Below, piece by piece: positions 1-4,323 of a stretch of DNA of 7,274 nucleotides; position 1 is the stretch's first letter; every line of letters starts with the position of its first letter. The position numbers were made by a program, and so were the translations under genes. The stretch comes from Acholeplasmataceae bacterium UBA2284 (lineage in GTDB: Bacteria > Bacillota_I > Bacilli_A > Acholeplasmatales > Acholeplasmataceae), in assembly GCA_002345705.1 (NCBI GenBank), contig DDWO01000001.1:76992-84265 (forward strand), in the 5' to 3' direction. Below the pieces are notes generated by a model. It was not told the origin of the DNA and made no database searches. It worked only from the letters and a program-made list of their open reading frames with translations.

Positions 1-143
1 GTTAAAGGAATTCTTTCACCATTTTCTTCAACGCGCAGCATCACAAATTGACCAGGCTTTGCATGTCTTGTGATATCTGGAGCTTTAATTTTAAGTAGTG
101 ATACTGTTGGAGTTAAAGTTTGTTTGTCCGTAATTAGAAACAT
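1..143 (-). CDS. Ferredoxin-NADP+ reductase alpha subunit-like protein (NfnA/SudB type), N-terminal fragment
   Basis: Only the first 47 full codons are in the window; the gene continues beyond the left edge. The fragment reads as the start of the FAD-binding barrel of the dihydroorotate dehydrogenase electron-transfer/NfnA/SudB family: a short strand-rich start, then the PGQFVMLRV segment (residues 30-38) and ERIPLT (43-48), the RxPLT-type FAD-binding motif that these proteins carry after an N-G-E-R turn. Family members take electrons between NAD(P)H, FAD and a partner glutamate-synthase-like subunit in the cytoplasm; the partner gene would be expected next, outside the window. The ATG at 143-141 is preceded by GGGAG (155-151) with 7-base spacing, and a convincing extended -10 promoter lies just upstream. 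The family call rests on a short N-terminus, so the exact subfamily (NfnA, SudB or PyrK-like) is uncertain. Confidence 0.8.
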   Translation of the reverse strand, partial: MFLITDKQTLTPTVSLLKIKAPDITRHAKPGQFVMLRVEENGERIPL

Positions 144-172
144 GTATATTCTCCCATCGTGTTTATACCTTT

Positions 173-202
173 ATTATATCATGCAAGGGACTCTCAAAAT
201 AA
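173..202 (-). promoter_or_regulatory. Extended -10 promoter for the NfnA/SudB-like gene
   Basis: The minus strand carries TGATATAAT (181-173), a perfect extended -10 hexamer, about 30 bases before the start codon. A weak -35 candidate TTATTT lies at 202-197 with an 18-base spacer. It sits after the weak terminator of the preceding gene, so this gene probably has its own transcript. Confidence 0.65.
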
Positions 203-221
203 GCTTTTTTTAGATTACAAA

Positions 222-245
222 AATAAAAAAAAAACTAAAAGTTTT
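222..245 (-). terminator. Weak intrinsic terminator after the DUF2161-type gene
   Basis: On the minus strand AAAACT-TTT-AGTTTT (245-231) can form a 6-bp hairpin followed by a long T-rich run (234-222). The TAG stop codon (237-235) lies inside the hairpin. The stem is almost all A-T, so termination may be partial and some transcription may continue into the next gene. Confidence 0.5.
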
Positions 246-897
246 GACTTTCAGTTTTGATTGCTAATAATCCTTTATCAGATATGGCATAGCTACCTCT
301 TTCAATTCTTTGAAACCATCCATAATAGTTTTTTTGGAGAATAGATGCAACTTTTGGATTATTGGATAGTACTTTGATTTCCTTTAGTGATATTCCTGGA
401 TGATTATAAACGATTTGAAGTATTTCTAGCGCTTGTTCCTTATAAAAGGTAAGCTTTTTTCCCTTCATCCCACCAATATTTTCATTATTTTTTCTATTTT
501 TAAACTCACTTTGCAATTTATACTTTGCCTGCTTATTTCTGCTTTTACTTAGGCTTAAATCATAGTCTTTTGCCTCTAGAAGAACTTCTACACCTTGACT
601 TGATATAACAAGAAGTCCAATAGAAAGCCTTCTCAAAAGCAATAAAAAGGATTTGGTTTGGCTTTGATGACTCTTCATCGCACTTTTAGGAATTGCGATA
701 TAGACAAAGTCAGCAATTTTTTGTCTCTCTATTGCTTGATAAATTAATTTTAAGGTGATTGATGTCTTAAGTTCAACCGCAATCGATTCCTCTTTTTTCA
801 TCGCAAAACAATCGATTGCACCGATTTCACCCTTGACTTGATATCCTTGATTTTCGAGAAACTCCTTAACAGGTTGAAAAAGCTCTGTCTCTAGCAT
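235..897 (-). CDS. DUF2161-type PD-(D/E)XK nuclease-like protein with C-terminal winged helix
   Basis: A 220-residue cytoplasmic protein that I recognise as DUF2161-like. It opens with the family's typical 'ET(D/E)L..PVK.FLE.QGY.VKGE' start. The first 75 residues contain a PD-(D/E)XK nuclease-fold signature: E24, D29, then E42-L-K44 (VELK, 41-44), with Q54 in the following helix. After a basic linker (about 116-145), residues 147-214 resemble a winged helix (KEQALEIL, ISLKEI, then NYYGWF and GSYAIS), a pattern that recurs at the end of DUF2161 proteins. All presumed catalytic residues are present, so it may cut or bind nucleic acid, but no substrate is known to me and this is not demonstrated. 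The ATG at 897 has GAGG (906-903 region) six bases upstream, overlapping the TAG stop of the acetyltransferase gene, so the two genes look translationally coupled. The pairing with a sugar acetyltransferase does not reveal its role. Confidence 0.8.
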   Translation of the reverse strand: MLETELFQPVKEFLENQGYQVKGEIGAIDCFAMKKEESIAVELKTSITLKLIYQAIERQKIADFVYIAIPKSAMKSHQSQTKSFLLLLRRLSIGLLVISSQGVEVLLEAKDYDLSLSKSRNKQAKYKLQSEFKNRKNNENIGGMKGKKLTFYKEQALEILQIVYNHPGISLKEIKVLSNNPKVASILQKNYYGWFQRIERGSYAISDKGLLAIKTESQNF

Positions 898-906
898 GAC
901 TAACCT

Positions 907-1515
907 CTATTTTGAATTGTGATATTCCTTTTGTTTTTCTTCCCAGATTATTCGATCTTCATCAGTTATCTTTCTAATGACCTTGCAGGGATTACCTGCA
1001 GCAACCACATCACTGGGTATATTTTTTGTAACTACAGAACCAGAGCCAATCACAGCACGATCACCAATGGTTACTCCTGGGTTAATCACAACATTTCCAC
1101 CAACCCAAACGTCATTTCCAATCGTGACCTTTAATCCAAACTCAAGCTGAGTTCTTCTTACATTAGCATCAATTGGATGTCCTGCTGTATAGACAGAAAC
1201 TCTAGGTCCAAACATGACATTATCTTTAATCTCAATTTCATTGACATCAAGGAATATACAGTCATGATTCGCATAAAAGTTTTCACCAATTGATATATGC
1301 TTTCCATAGTCTATATAGATGGGTGGTTGAATTTTAAAATTATTACCCGTCGATTTAAATATAGATTTAATTAAATCCTTTCGATATGCACGATCGTATT
1401 CTGTTGTCTTATTAAACTCATGCATTACTCTTTTCGCTTCTAGTGACATTTGTTTGAGTTCGATATCATCTGCAAGATAAAGTTTGCCATCAAGCATCTT
1501 TTTTTTTTCACTCAT
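907..1515 (-). CDS. Maltose/galactoside O-acetyltransferase-type hexapeptide acetyltransferase
   Basis: A 202-residue enzyme of the LacA/Maa/NodL group, which transfers acetyl from acetyl-CoA to a hydroxyl of a sugar or glycoside in the cytoplasm as a trimer. Residues 6-60 form the N-terminal maltose-acetyltransferase (Mac) domain (KMLDGKLY start, then Y..DR..R..L). Residues about 68-180 are the left-handed beta-helix with hexapeptide repeats (ISIGENF, IEIKDNV, VTIGNDVWVGGNVVINPGVTIGD). The catalytic His is H113 in YTAGHP, and the C-terminal VVAAGNPCKVIRKI motif is intact. Length is normal. The ATG at 1515 follows AAGGAAGGTGA, a strong ribosome site. Codons 3-6 form a run of ten A (1508-1499). 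The acceptor sugar cannot be told from sequence. It is first gene of a two-gene operon with the DUF2161-type gene, 9 bases apart. Confidence 0.92.
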   Translation of the reverse strand: MSEKKKMLDGKLYLADDIELKQMSLEAKRVMHEFNKTTEYDRAYRKDLIKSIFKSTGNNFKIQPPIYIDYGKHISIGENFYANHDCIFLDVNEIEIKDNVMFGPRVSVYTAGHPIDANVRRTQLEFGLKVTIGNDVWVGGNVVINPGVTIGDRAVIGSGSVVTKNIPSDVVAAGNPCKVIRKITDEDRIIWEEKQKEYHNSK

Positions 1516-1544
1516 GGTCTCACCTTCCTTTGATTTATAGTTAT

Positions 1545-1573
1545 ATTATACCCTTCAAACCTAAAAGCGACAA
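1545..1573 (-). promoter_or_regulatory. Sigma-70-type promoter of the acetyltransferase/DUF2161 operon
   Basis: Minus-strand TTGTCG (1573-1568), a 17-base spacer and a perfect TATAAT (1550-1545) lie about 30 bases before the acetyltransferase ATG. The promoter begins right after the U-tract of the rhodanese terminator, which marks a clean boundary between two transcripts. Confidence 0.75.
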
Positions 1574-1576
1574 ATG

Positions 1577-1607
1577 ATAAAAAGAAAAAGGTTAGTAGTA
1601 ACCTCTT
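1577..1607 (-). terminator. Intrinsic terminator of the rhodanese gene
   Basis: Minus-strand AGGTTA-CTAC-TAACCT (1604-1589) forms a 6-bp core stem that extends by a G-T and two A-T pairs to 1607-1586. It is followed by TTTTTCTTTTTAT. The TAA stop (1608-1606) overlaps the base of the stem. Confidence 0.8.
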
Positions 1608-1953
1608 ATTCTAAAGCAGATATTGTTGGATATGGCCAATCGATAATTCCACCCATGTCATAGACATGATGGTAGCCTAAATGCTTCATCACTTGTCTTG
1701 CATAGACGCTTCTAACACCACTTCTGCAATAGATGAGATAAGTTATGTTTTTGTCAGGACATAATGTCAATATGGATTCAAATATTTCTGTTACAGGAAT
1801 TAAGACTGAGTTTTCAATATGCTCATTCAAGTATTCTTCTTTGGTTCTAACATCCAATAAAACAATGGAATCATCATGATCCATCATTTCCTTACCCTCT
1901 ATAGATGTGATTACATAGCGATCATCTTTATATTCTGTTTTATTATTCATCAT
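1606..1953 (-). CDS. Single-domain rhodanese-like sulfurtransferase
   Basis: A 115-residue cytoplasmic protein with one rhodanese domain. LLDVRTKEEY (32-41) with D34-V-R36 is the usual first strand, followed by HI.NSVLIPV (45-54). The active-site loop CRSGVRS starts at C76, a six-residue loop of the sulfurtransferase type rather than the longer phosphatase (Cdc25) type. The domain ends with MGGIIDWPYP (100-109), a hallmark of this class. Such proteins carry sulfur as a cysteine persulfide; donor and acceptor are unknown here. Two adjacent ATG codons occur; the first (1953) is preferred because AAGGAG (1967-1962) lies eight bases before it. I find no convincing promoter between it and the tRNA-Val terminator, so it may depend on read-through from the tRNA unit. 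A neat terminator follows. Confidence 0.92.
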   Translation of the reverse strand: MMNNKTEYKDDRYVITSIEGKEMMDHDDSIVLLDVRTKEEYLNEHIENSVLIPVTEIFESILTLCPDKNITYLIYCRSGVRSVYARQVMKHLGYHHVYDMGGIIDWPYPTISALE

Positions 1954-2020
1954 TAGTTCAACTCCTTGGTATGAAGTTTTTTTTTAATAAAAAATTCAAT
2001 ACAGGGTCGTATTGAACTAA
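1953..2020 (-). promoter_or_regulatory. Possible alternative RNA fold in the rhodanese leader
   Basis: On the minus strand TTAGTTCAA (2020-2012) is perfectly complementary to TTGAACTAA (1961-1953), the stretch between the rhodanese ribosome site and the A of its start codon. The first segment overlaps the 5' arm of the tRNA-Val terminator (2016-2009), so the terminator hairpin and this long-range pairing exclude each other. The complementarity is seen directly; any regulatory role is inference, and chance in AT-rich DNA remains possible. Confidence 0.3.
1989..2016 (-). terminator. Intrinsic terminator after tRNA-Val
   Basis: Minus-strand TTCAATAC-GACCCT-GTATTGAA makes a perfect 8-bp stem (2016-2009 with 2002-1995) followed at once by six T (1994-1989). 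It starts 17 bases after the encoded CCA end of the tRNA and ends about 21 bases before the rhodanese ribosome site. Confidence 0.85.
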
Positions 2021-2032
2021 ATTTTTTATAGA

Positions 2033-2107
2033 TGGTGAAGTTAGTAGGGATTGAACCTACGACCCCTTCCACGTCAAGGAAGTGCTCTCCCGCTGAGCTA
2101 TAACTCC
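2033..2107 (-). tRNA. tRNA-Val, anticodon GAC
   Basis: The minus strand folds as a full cloverleaf with an encoded CCA. Acceptor stem GGAGTTA/TAACTTC has one G-T wobble; D stem GCTC/GAGC has a short 7-base loop. Anticodon stem CTTCC/GGAAG holds loop TTGACGT, which places GAC at positions 34-36 (2075-2073). The five-base variable loop is followed by T stem GTAGG/CCTAC with loop TTCAATC. The discriminator is A, as expected for valine. The GAC anticodon reads GUC and GUU codons. It has its own promoter and terminator. Confidence 0.96.
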
Positions 2108-2118
2108 GACCAATTTCT

Positions 2119-2147
2119 ATTATACATACTTTTAATCATATAATCAA
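2119..2147 (-). promoter_or_regulatory. Promoter of tRNA-Val
   Basis: Minus-strand TTGATT (2147-2142), a 17-base spacer and TATAAT (2124-2119) lie 11 bases before the first base of the mature tRNA, giving a short 5' leader. The -35 sits in the middle of a 19-base palindrome. Confidence 0.75.
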
Positions 2148-2156
2148 TGATTATAT
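2138..2156 (-). repeat. 19-base palindrome between the UPF0316-type gene and tRNA-Val
   Basis: ATATAATCAATGATTATAT is a perfect inverted repeat around its central base and starts at the last base of the UPF0316-type stop codon. On the minus strand it could form an 8-bp hairpin with a 3-base loop, but no T-run follows (GATTAAAAG), so it is a poor terminator. It also covers the -35 of the tRNA promoter, so it could be an operator or simply AT-rich sequence. Confidence 0.4.
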
Positions 2157-2719
2157 TACTTTGCTATTTTTCTCCAAGGACTTACATATCCTCCAGAGAC
2201 GATAGAGACTTCGTTAGCAACGATGACTGCTTTACTATTGATGCCTTCGATTAAATCAATAATGGATTGTTTGTTCTTTCTATTAGCAAAGATCATTAAA
2301 ACTACACGATCAGAATCCTTACCATGAGCATCTAAGCTTGTGACACCATGACCTGACTGTCTTAATACCTTAATAATATCTTCTGAAGCTTCTTTACTTG
2401 AGATGACATGAATTAAAATCTTACCTACTGCAACCTTGTTTTCGATGATTGAGCCTATGTAAACACCAATAGCAAAGCCTAAAGCATAGATAATTCCCTT
2501 GAGTGGAGCATTGGTCATACCCATGATGACGGTCGATGCTACGAATATCCATAAAAGAACCTCAAAGAAGGCTAAAATGCTTCCTGGTTTTTTATATCCC
2601 TTGCTGATTAAAATGATGCGCATCGTACCAATAGCGACTTCAATAATCTTCGAAAAAAAGATTAATGCTAGCTCCCATAGAGGTACAGATGTTAAAAAAT
2701 TCCATATCGATTCAAACAT
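2156..2719 (-). CDS. UPF0316-family membrane protein (DUF5698 plus DUF2179)
   Basis: A 187-residue protein that matches the Bacillus YebE-type UPF0316 family in order and motifs. The N-terminal half is a membrane domain (DUF5698) with three likely helices at about 14-39, 48-68 and 72-92. It includes the family signature A.GFAIGVYIGSIIE.K.A.G (79-99). Residues 100-185 form a small soluble DUF2179 domain (ILIHVISS, GHGVTSLDAHGKDSDR, then SGGYVSPWRK). DUF2179 also ends YitT-type membrane proteins and is thought to be a small-ligand or protein-binding unit, but function is unknown. Length is normal. The ATG at 2719 follows GAGGTGA, a strong ribosome site. It can be read from its own promoter or from the upstream gene 48 bases away, since no strong terminator separates them. 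Confidence 0.9.
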   Translation of the reverse strand: MFESIWNFLTSVPLWELALIFFSKIIEVAIGTMRIILISKGYKKPGSILAFFEVLLWIFVASTVIMGMTNAPLKGIIYALGFAIGVYIGSIIENKVAVGKILIHVISSKEASEDIIKVLRQSGHGVTSLDAHGKDSDRVVLMIFANRKNKQSIIDLIEGINSKAVIVANEVSIVSGGYVSPWRKIAK

Positions 2720-2736
2720 GTTTCATCACCTCATAT

Positions 2737-2764
2737 ATTATAACATTAAGAATCTATAATACAA
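2737..2764 (-). promoter_or_regulatory. Possible promoter for the UPF0316-type gene
   Basis: Minus-strand TTGTAT (2764-2759), a 16-base spacer and TATAAT (2742-2737) lie before the GAGGTGA ribosome site. The transcript would have a very short leader. The -35 lies only a few bases after the stop of the preceding gene. The region is AT-rich, so a chance match is possible. Confidence 0.45.
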
Positions 2765-2767
2765 GGT

Positions 2768-3145
2768 TTATTCTAATGATTTTTTAAATCCGACGCAAGA
2801 CCATTCTTCATCTAAACTAATATTAGCATTTGGGATTAATCCATCCTTTTTTGCAAAGATAAAAAAAGAATCACGATTGATATCATATCTTACTTTATTA
2901 TTAGATTTTTTATAGGAAATCCACAATCTCGCATCATCATCCATGATGGATAATGCTTCTTGGATTCTAATCTCATACTCTTTTTTTGATTCAACAAATA
3001 AATGAATAAATTTGGGGTTCATTTGACTTTTGAAGTCAACAAAATCTTGATTTTGAACCATATCTTGATATTCTTTTGGTGCATATAAATAAACTCCTGG
3101 TGTACCAGGTTTTACTCTCATCTTTTTAAATACTAAAGCATCCAT
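2768..3145 (-). CDS. Conserved small protein of unknown function (125 aa)
   Basis: A 125-residue soluble protein without signal peptide or membrane helix. I recognise the general pattern of a family of small bacterial proteins, somewhat like DUF3052: an early 'YLYAPKEY' strand (19-26), a central FIHLFVESKKEY (47-58), then LWISYKK (74-80), INRDSF (89-94) and a closing DEEWSCVGFKK (112-122), which in relatives reads like IDEDWSALRFR. No catalytic residues stand out and I cannot name a function. The frame is open up to a GTG at 3166, but the ATG at 3145 is chosen because GGAGG (3157-3153) lies seven bases before it and the extra seven residues would be encoded by that ribosome site. It sits 56 bases after the FNR gene with no terminator between, so co-transcription is likely. 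Confidence 0.75.
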   Translation of the reverse strand: MDALVFKKMRVKPGTPGVYLYAPKEYQDMVQNQDFVDFKSQMNPKFIHLFVESKKEYEIRIQEALSIMDDDARLWISYKKSNNKVRYDINRDSFFIFAKKDGLIPNANISLDEEWSCVGFKKSLE

Positions 3146-3152
3146 GATTAAA

Positions 3153-3157
3153 CCTCC
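3153..3157 (-). promoter_or_regulatory. Ribosome binding site that sets the small protein's start at 3145
   Basis: Minus-strand GGAGG with 7-base spacing to ATG (3145-3143). A longer reading from GTG at 3166 would translate this site as codons and has no comparable site upstream. Confidence 0.8.
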
Positions 3158-3166
3158 ACTATCCAC

Positions 3167-3195
3167 ATTCTATCATGAAATATATAAAGAAATAA
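3167..3195 (-). promoter_or_regulatory. Possible extended -10 promoter before the small conserved gene
   Basis: Minus-strand TGATAGAAT (3175-3167) is an extended -10 element with one mismatch to TATAAT; the -35 candidate TTATTT (3195-3190) at 17-base spacing is weak. It could give internal transcription within the FNR group. Confidence 0.4.
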
Positions 3196-3201
3196 AAGTG
3201 A

Positions 3202-4152
3202 TTAATGTTTATAGGTTAAAGTCTTTTCAGGATAGAAAAACTTAGTGATTGCTCCAATTGCAGTTGCTGCTTCTCCTAATGCTGTGACAATCATTCTAAG
3301 CTTACCTTCATAAAAAACACTATTTCCTACTGCATAAATACCTTTTCTTGAGGTTTGCATATTGGGCGATACCAAGATCGAGTTGTCTTTAACATCAACT
3401 GCCCATTGATCCATTTTAGATTTTACAGGACTGACTCCATAAAACACCAGGATAGCATCTGTTTGAATTGAAACAAGCTCCTTGGTTTCCATGTTTTCAA
3501 CGATTAATGCCTTTGCACTTTCTACTCCAATGACATCTTTAGCAACAAAAGGAGTCATCACATTCAATCTCTTTCTAGCATCATCAACATTGTGTTGATG
3601 TGCTCTAAAATCGTGTCTGCGATGAATTAATGTTACAGATTTAGCGATATCGACTAATGTGAGTGCCCAGTCAACTGCCGAGTCTCCACCACCTAAAACA
3701 ATGACATCTTTACCCTTGAATTGAGAAGTATCTTTTACAAAGTAAAAAATGTTATTCATCGCTTCTGCTTCAGTTATTTCAAGCTTTTTAGGGGCAAACA
3801 TTCCACCACCATTAGCGAGTAAAATAGTCTTTGTAATAAATAAGCCTTGGTTGGTGTGAAGGACATAATGATCATCATGCTCTTCTACTCCAGTAGCTTG
3901 AGTATTCATATGGAGTGGTACTTCATTTTCGTATTCCTTATATTGCTCAAAAAGATTGTTTGCTAAGTCATTTGCGTTTATTCTTGCAAATCCTGGCATA
4001 TCATAAATCGTTTTTTCTCTATATAGGGTAAGCTGTCCGCCATATTCTGAGGATGATTCAATAATTACTGCTTTTATTTTATTCATTGCTGCACATGTCG
4101 CTGCATATAAACCAGCTGGACCTGCCCCAATGATGACTAAATCATAGATCAT
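3202..4152 (-). CDS. Thioredoxin-reductase-like ferredoxin/flavodoxin-NADP+ reductase (type 2 FNR)
   Basis: A 316-residue flavoenzyme moving electrons between NADPH and ferredoxin or flavodoxin in the cytoplasm. The FAD dinucleotide motif GAGPAG is at 9-14, GGQL at 38-41, and LYREKTIYDMPGF (43-55) matches the flavin-stacking tyrosine region of Bacillus YumC. The NADPH domain has GGGDSA (154-159) and HRRHDFRAH (177-185), whose arginines suit NADPH. No CxxC pair exists (the only Cys is near residue 20), so it is not a true thioredoxin reductase. Two oddities: the C-terminal FAD motif reads AVGN (N277) where GD is usual, and the chain ends at H316, aligning with the histidine of YumC's HSTS tail but lacking what follows. 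ATG at 4152 is chosen over GTG at 4161 because AGGTG lies six bases before it and the family starts just ahead of YDLVIIGAGPAG. Confidence 0.9.
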   Translation of the reverse strand: MIYDLVIIGAGPAGLYAATCAAMNKIKAVIIESSSEYGGQLTLYREKTIYDMPGFARINANDLANNLFEQYKEYENEVPLHMNTQATGVEEHDDHYVLHTNQGLFITKTILLANGGGMFAPKKLEITEAEAMNNIFYFVKDTSQFKGKDVIVLGGGDSAVDWALTLVDIAKSVTLIHRRHDFRAHQHNVDDARKRLNVMTPFVAKDVIGVESAKALIVENMETKELVSIQTDAILVFYGVSPVKSKMDQWAVDVKDNSILVSPNMQTSRKGIYAVGNSVFYEGKLRMIVTALGEAATAIGAITKFFYPEKTLTYKH

Positions 4153-4158
4153 AAATAA

Positions 4159-4163
4159 CACCT
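4159..4163 (-). promoter_or_regulatory. Ribosome binding site that sets the FNR start at 4152
   Basis: Minus-strand AGGTG with 6-base spacing to ATG (4152-4150). The alternative GTG start (4161-4159) lies inside this site. Confidence 0.7.
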
Positions 4164-4186
4164 ATTCTTTCTTTGATGGTGATATG

Positions 4187-4215
4187 AGTTTACCACAAAA
4201 ATGAGTGAATGTCGA
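4187..4215 (-). promoter_or_regulatory. Promoter of the FNR gene group
   Basis: Minus-strand TCGACA (4215-4210), a 17-base spacer and TAAACT (4192-4187) preceded by TGG, which gives an extended -10. The start codon follows about 35 bases downstream. It serves FNR and probably the small protein and UPF0316-type genes. Confidence 0.65.
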
Positions 4216-4220
4216 GATAC

Positions 4221-4233
4221 TTTGAACTTCAAA
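4221..4233. repeat. 13-base palindrome upstream of the FNR promoter
   Basis: TTTGAACTTCAAA is a perfect inverted repeat around a central C, five bases upstream of the FNR -35. The position would suit an activator site, but the sequence is short and AT-rich. The rest of 4234-4299 is AT-rich with nothing else I can identify. Confidence 0.3.
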
Positions 4234-4299
4234 AAATCAAGAAAGTGTTTTCATTTTTTATATCTGATTTACTGATTACATTTTTTCTAAAATATGTAA

Positions 4300-4323
4300 G
4301 AAAAAAAGACCAAACGGTCTTTT
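4300..4323 (-). terminator. Strong intrinsic terminator of the CotH-family gene
   Basis: Minus-strand AAAAGACC-GTTT-GGTCTTTT is a perfect 8-bp stem (4323-4316 with 4311-4304) running into a seven-base T tract. The TAA stop (4324-4322) overlaps the stem base. Confidence 0.88.

Noticed and set aside
919..1134. Plus-strand frame of 71 codons
   Set aside because: It lies opposite the acetyltransferase, has no ribosome site and no recognisable protein pattern; it is a shadow of the hexapeptide-repeat gene.
2499..2759. Plus-strand frame of 86 codons
   Set aside because: Antisense to the membrane-domain part of the UPF0316-type gene; no family pattern or ribosome site.
2743..2767. Terminator after the small conserved gene
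   Set aside because: TATTATA/TATAATA could pair around a 12-base loop, but the stem is all A-T, has no T-run and coincides with the promoter -10.
3146..3166. GTG-initiated N-terminal extension of the small conserved protein
   Set aside because: The extra codons are the GGAGG ribosome site and spacer of the ATG at 3145.
3202..4152. Thioredoxin reductase (TrxB) assignment
   Set aside because: The fold is the same, but the redox-active CxxC between the two halves of the NADPH domain is absent.
4153..4161. GTG-initiated start of the FNR
   Set aside because: The GTG is inside the AGGTG ribosome site of the ATG at 4152, and the family begins just before the GxGxxG motif.
4162..4321. Riboswitch or small RNA in the longest intergenic gap
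   Set aside because: Apart from the FNR promoter, a 13-base palindrome and the CotH terminator, I see no conserved aptamer-like stems; the rest is plain AT-rich sequence.
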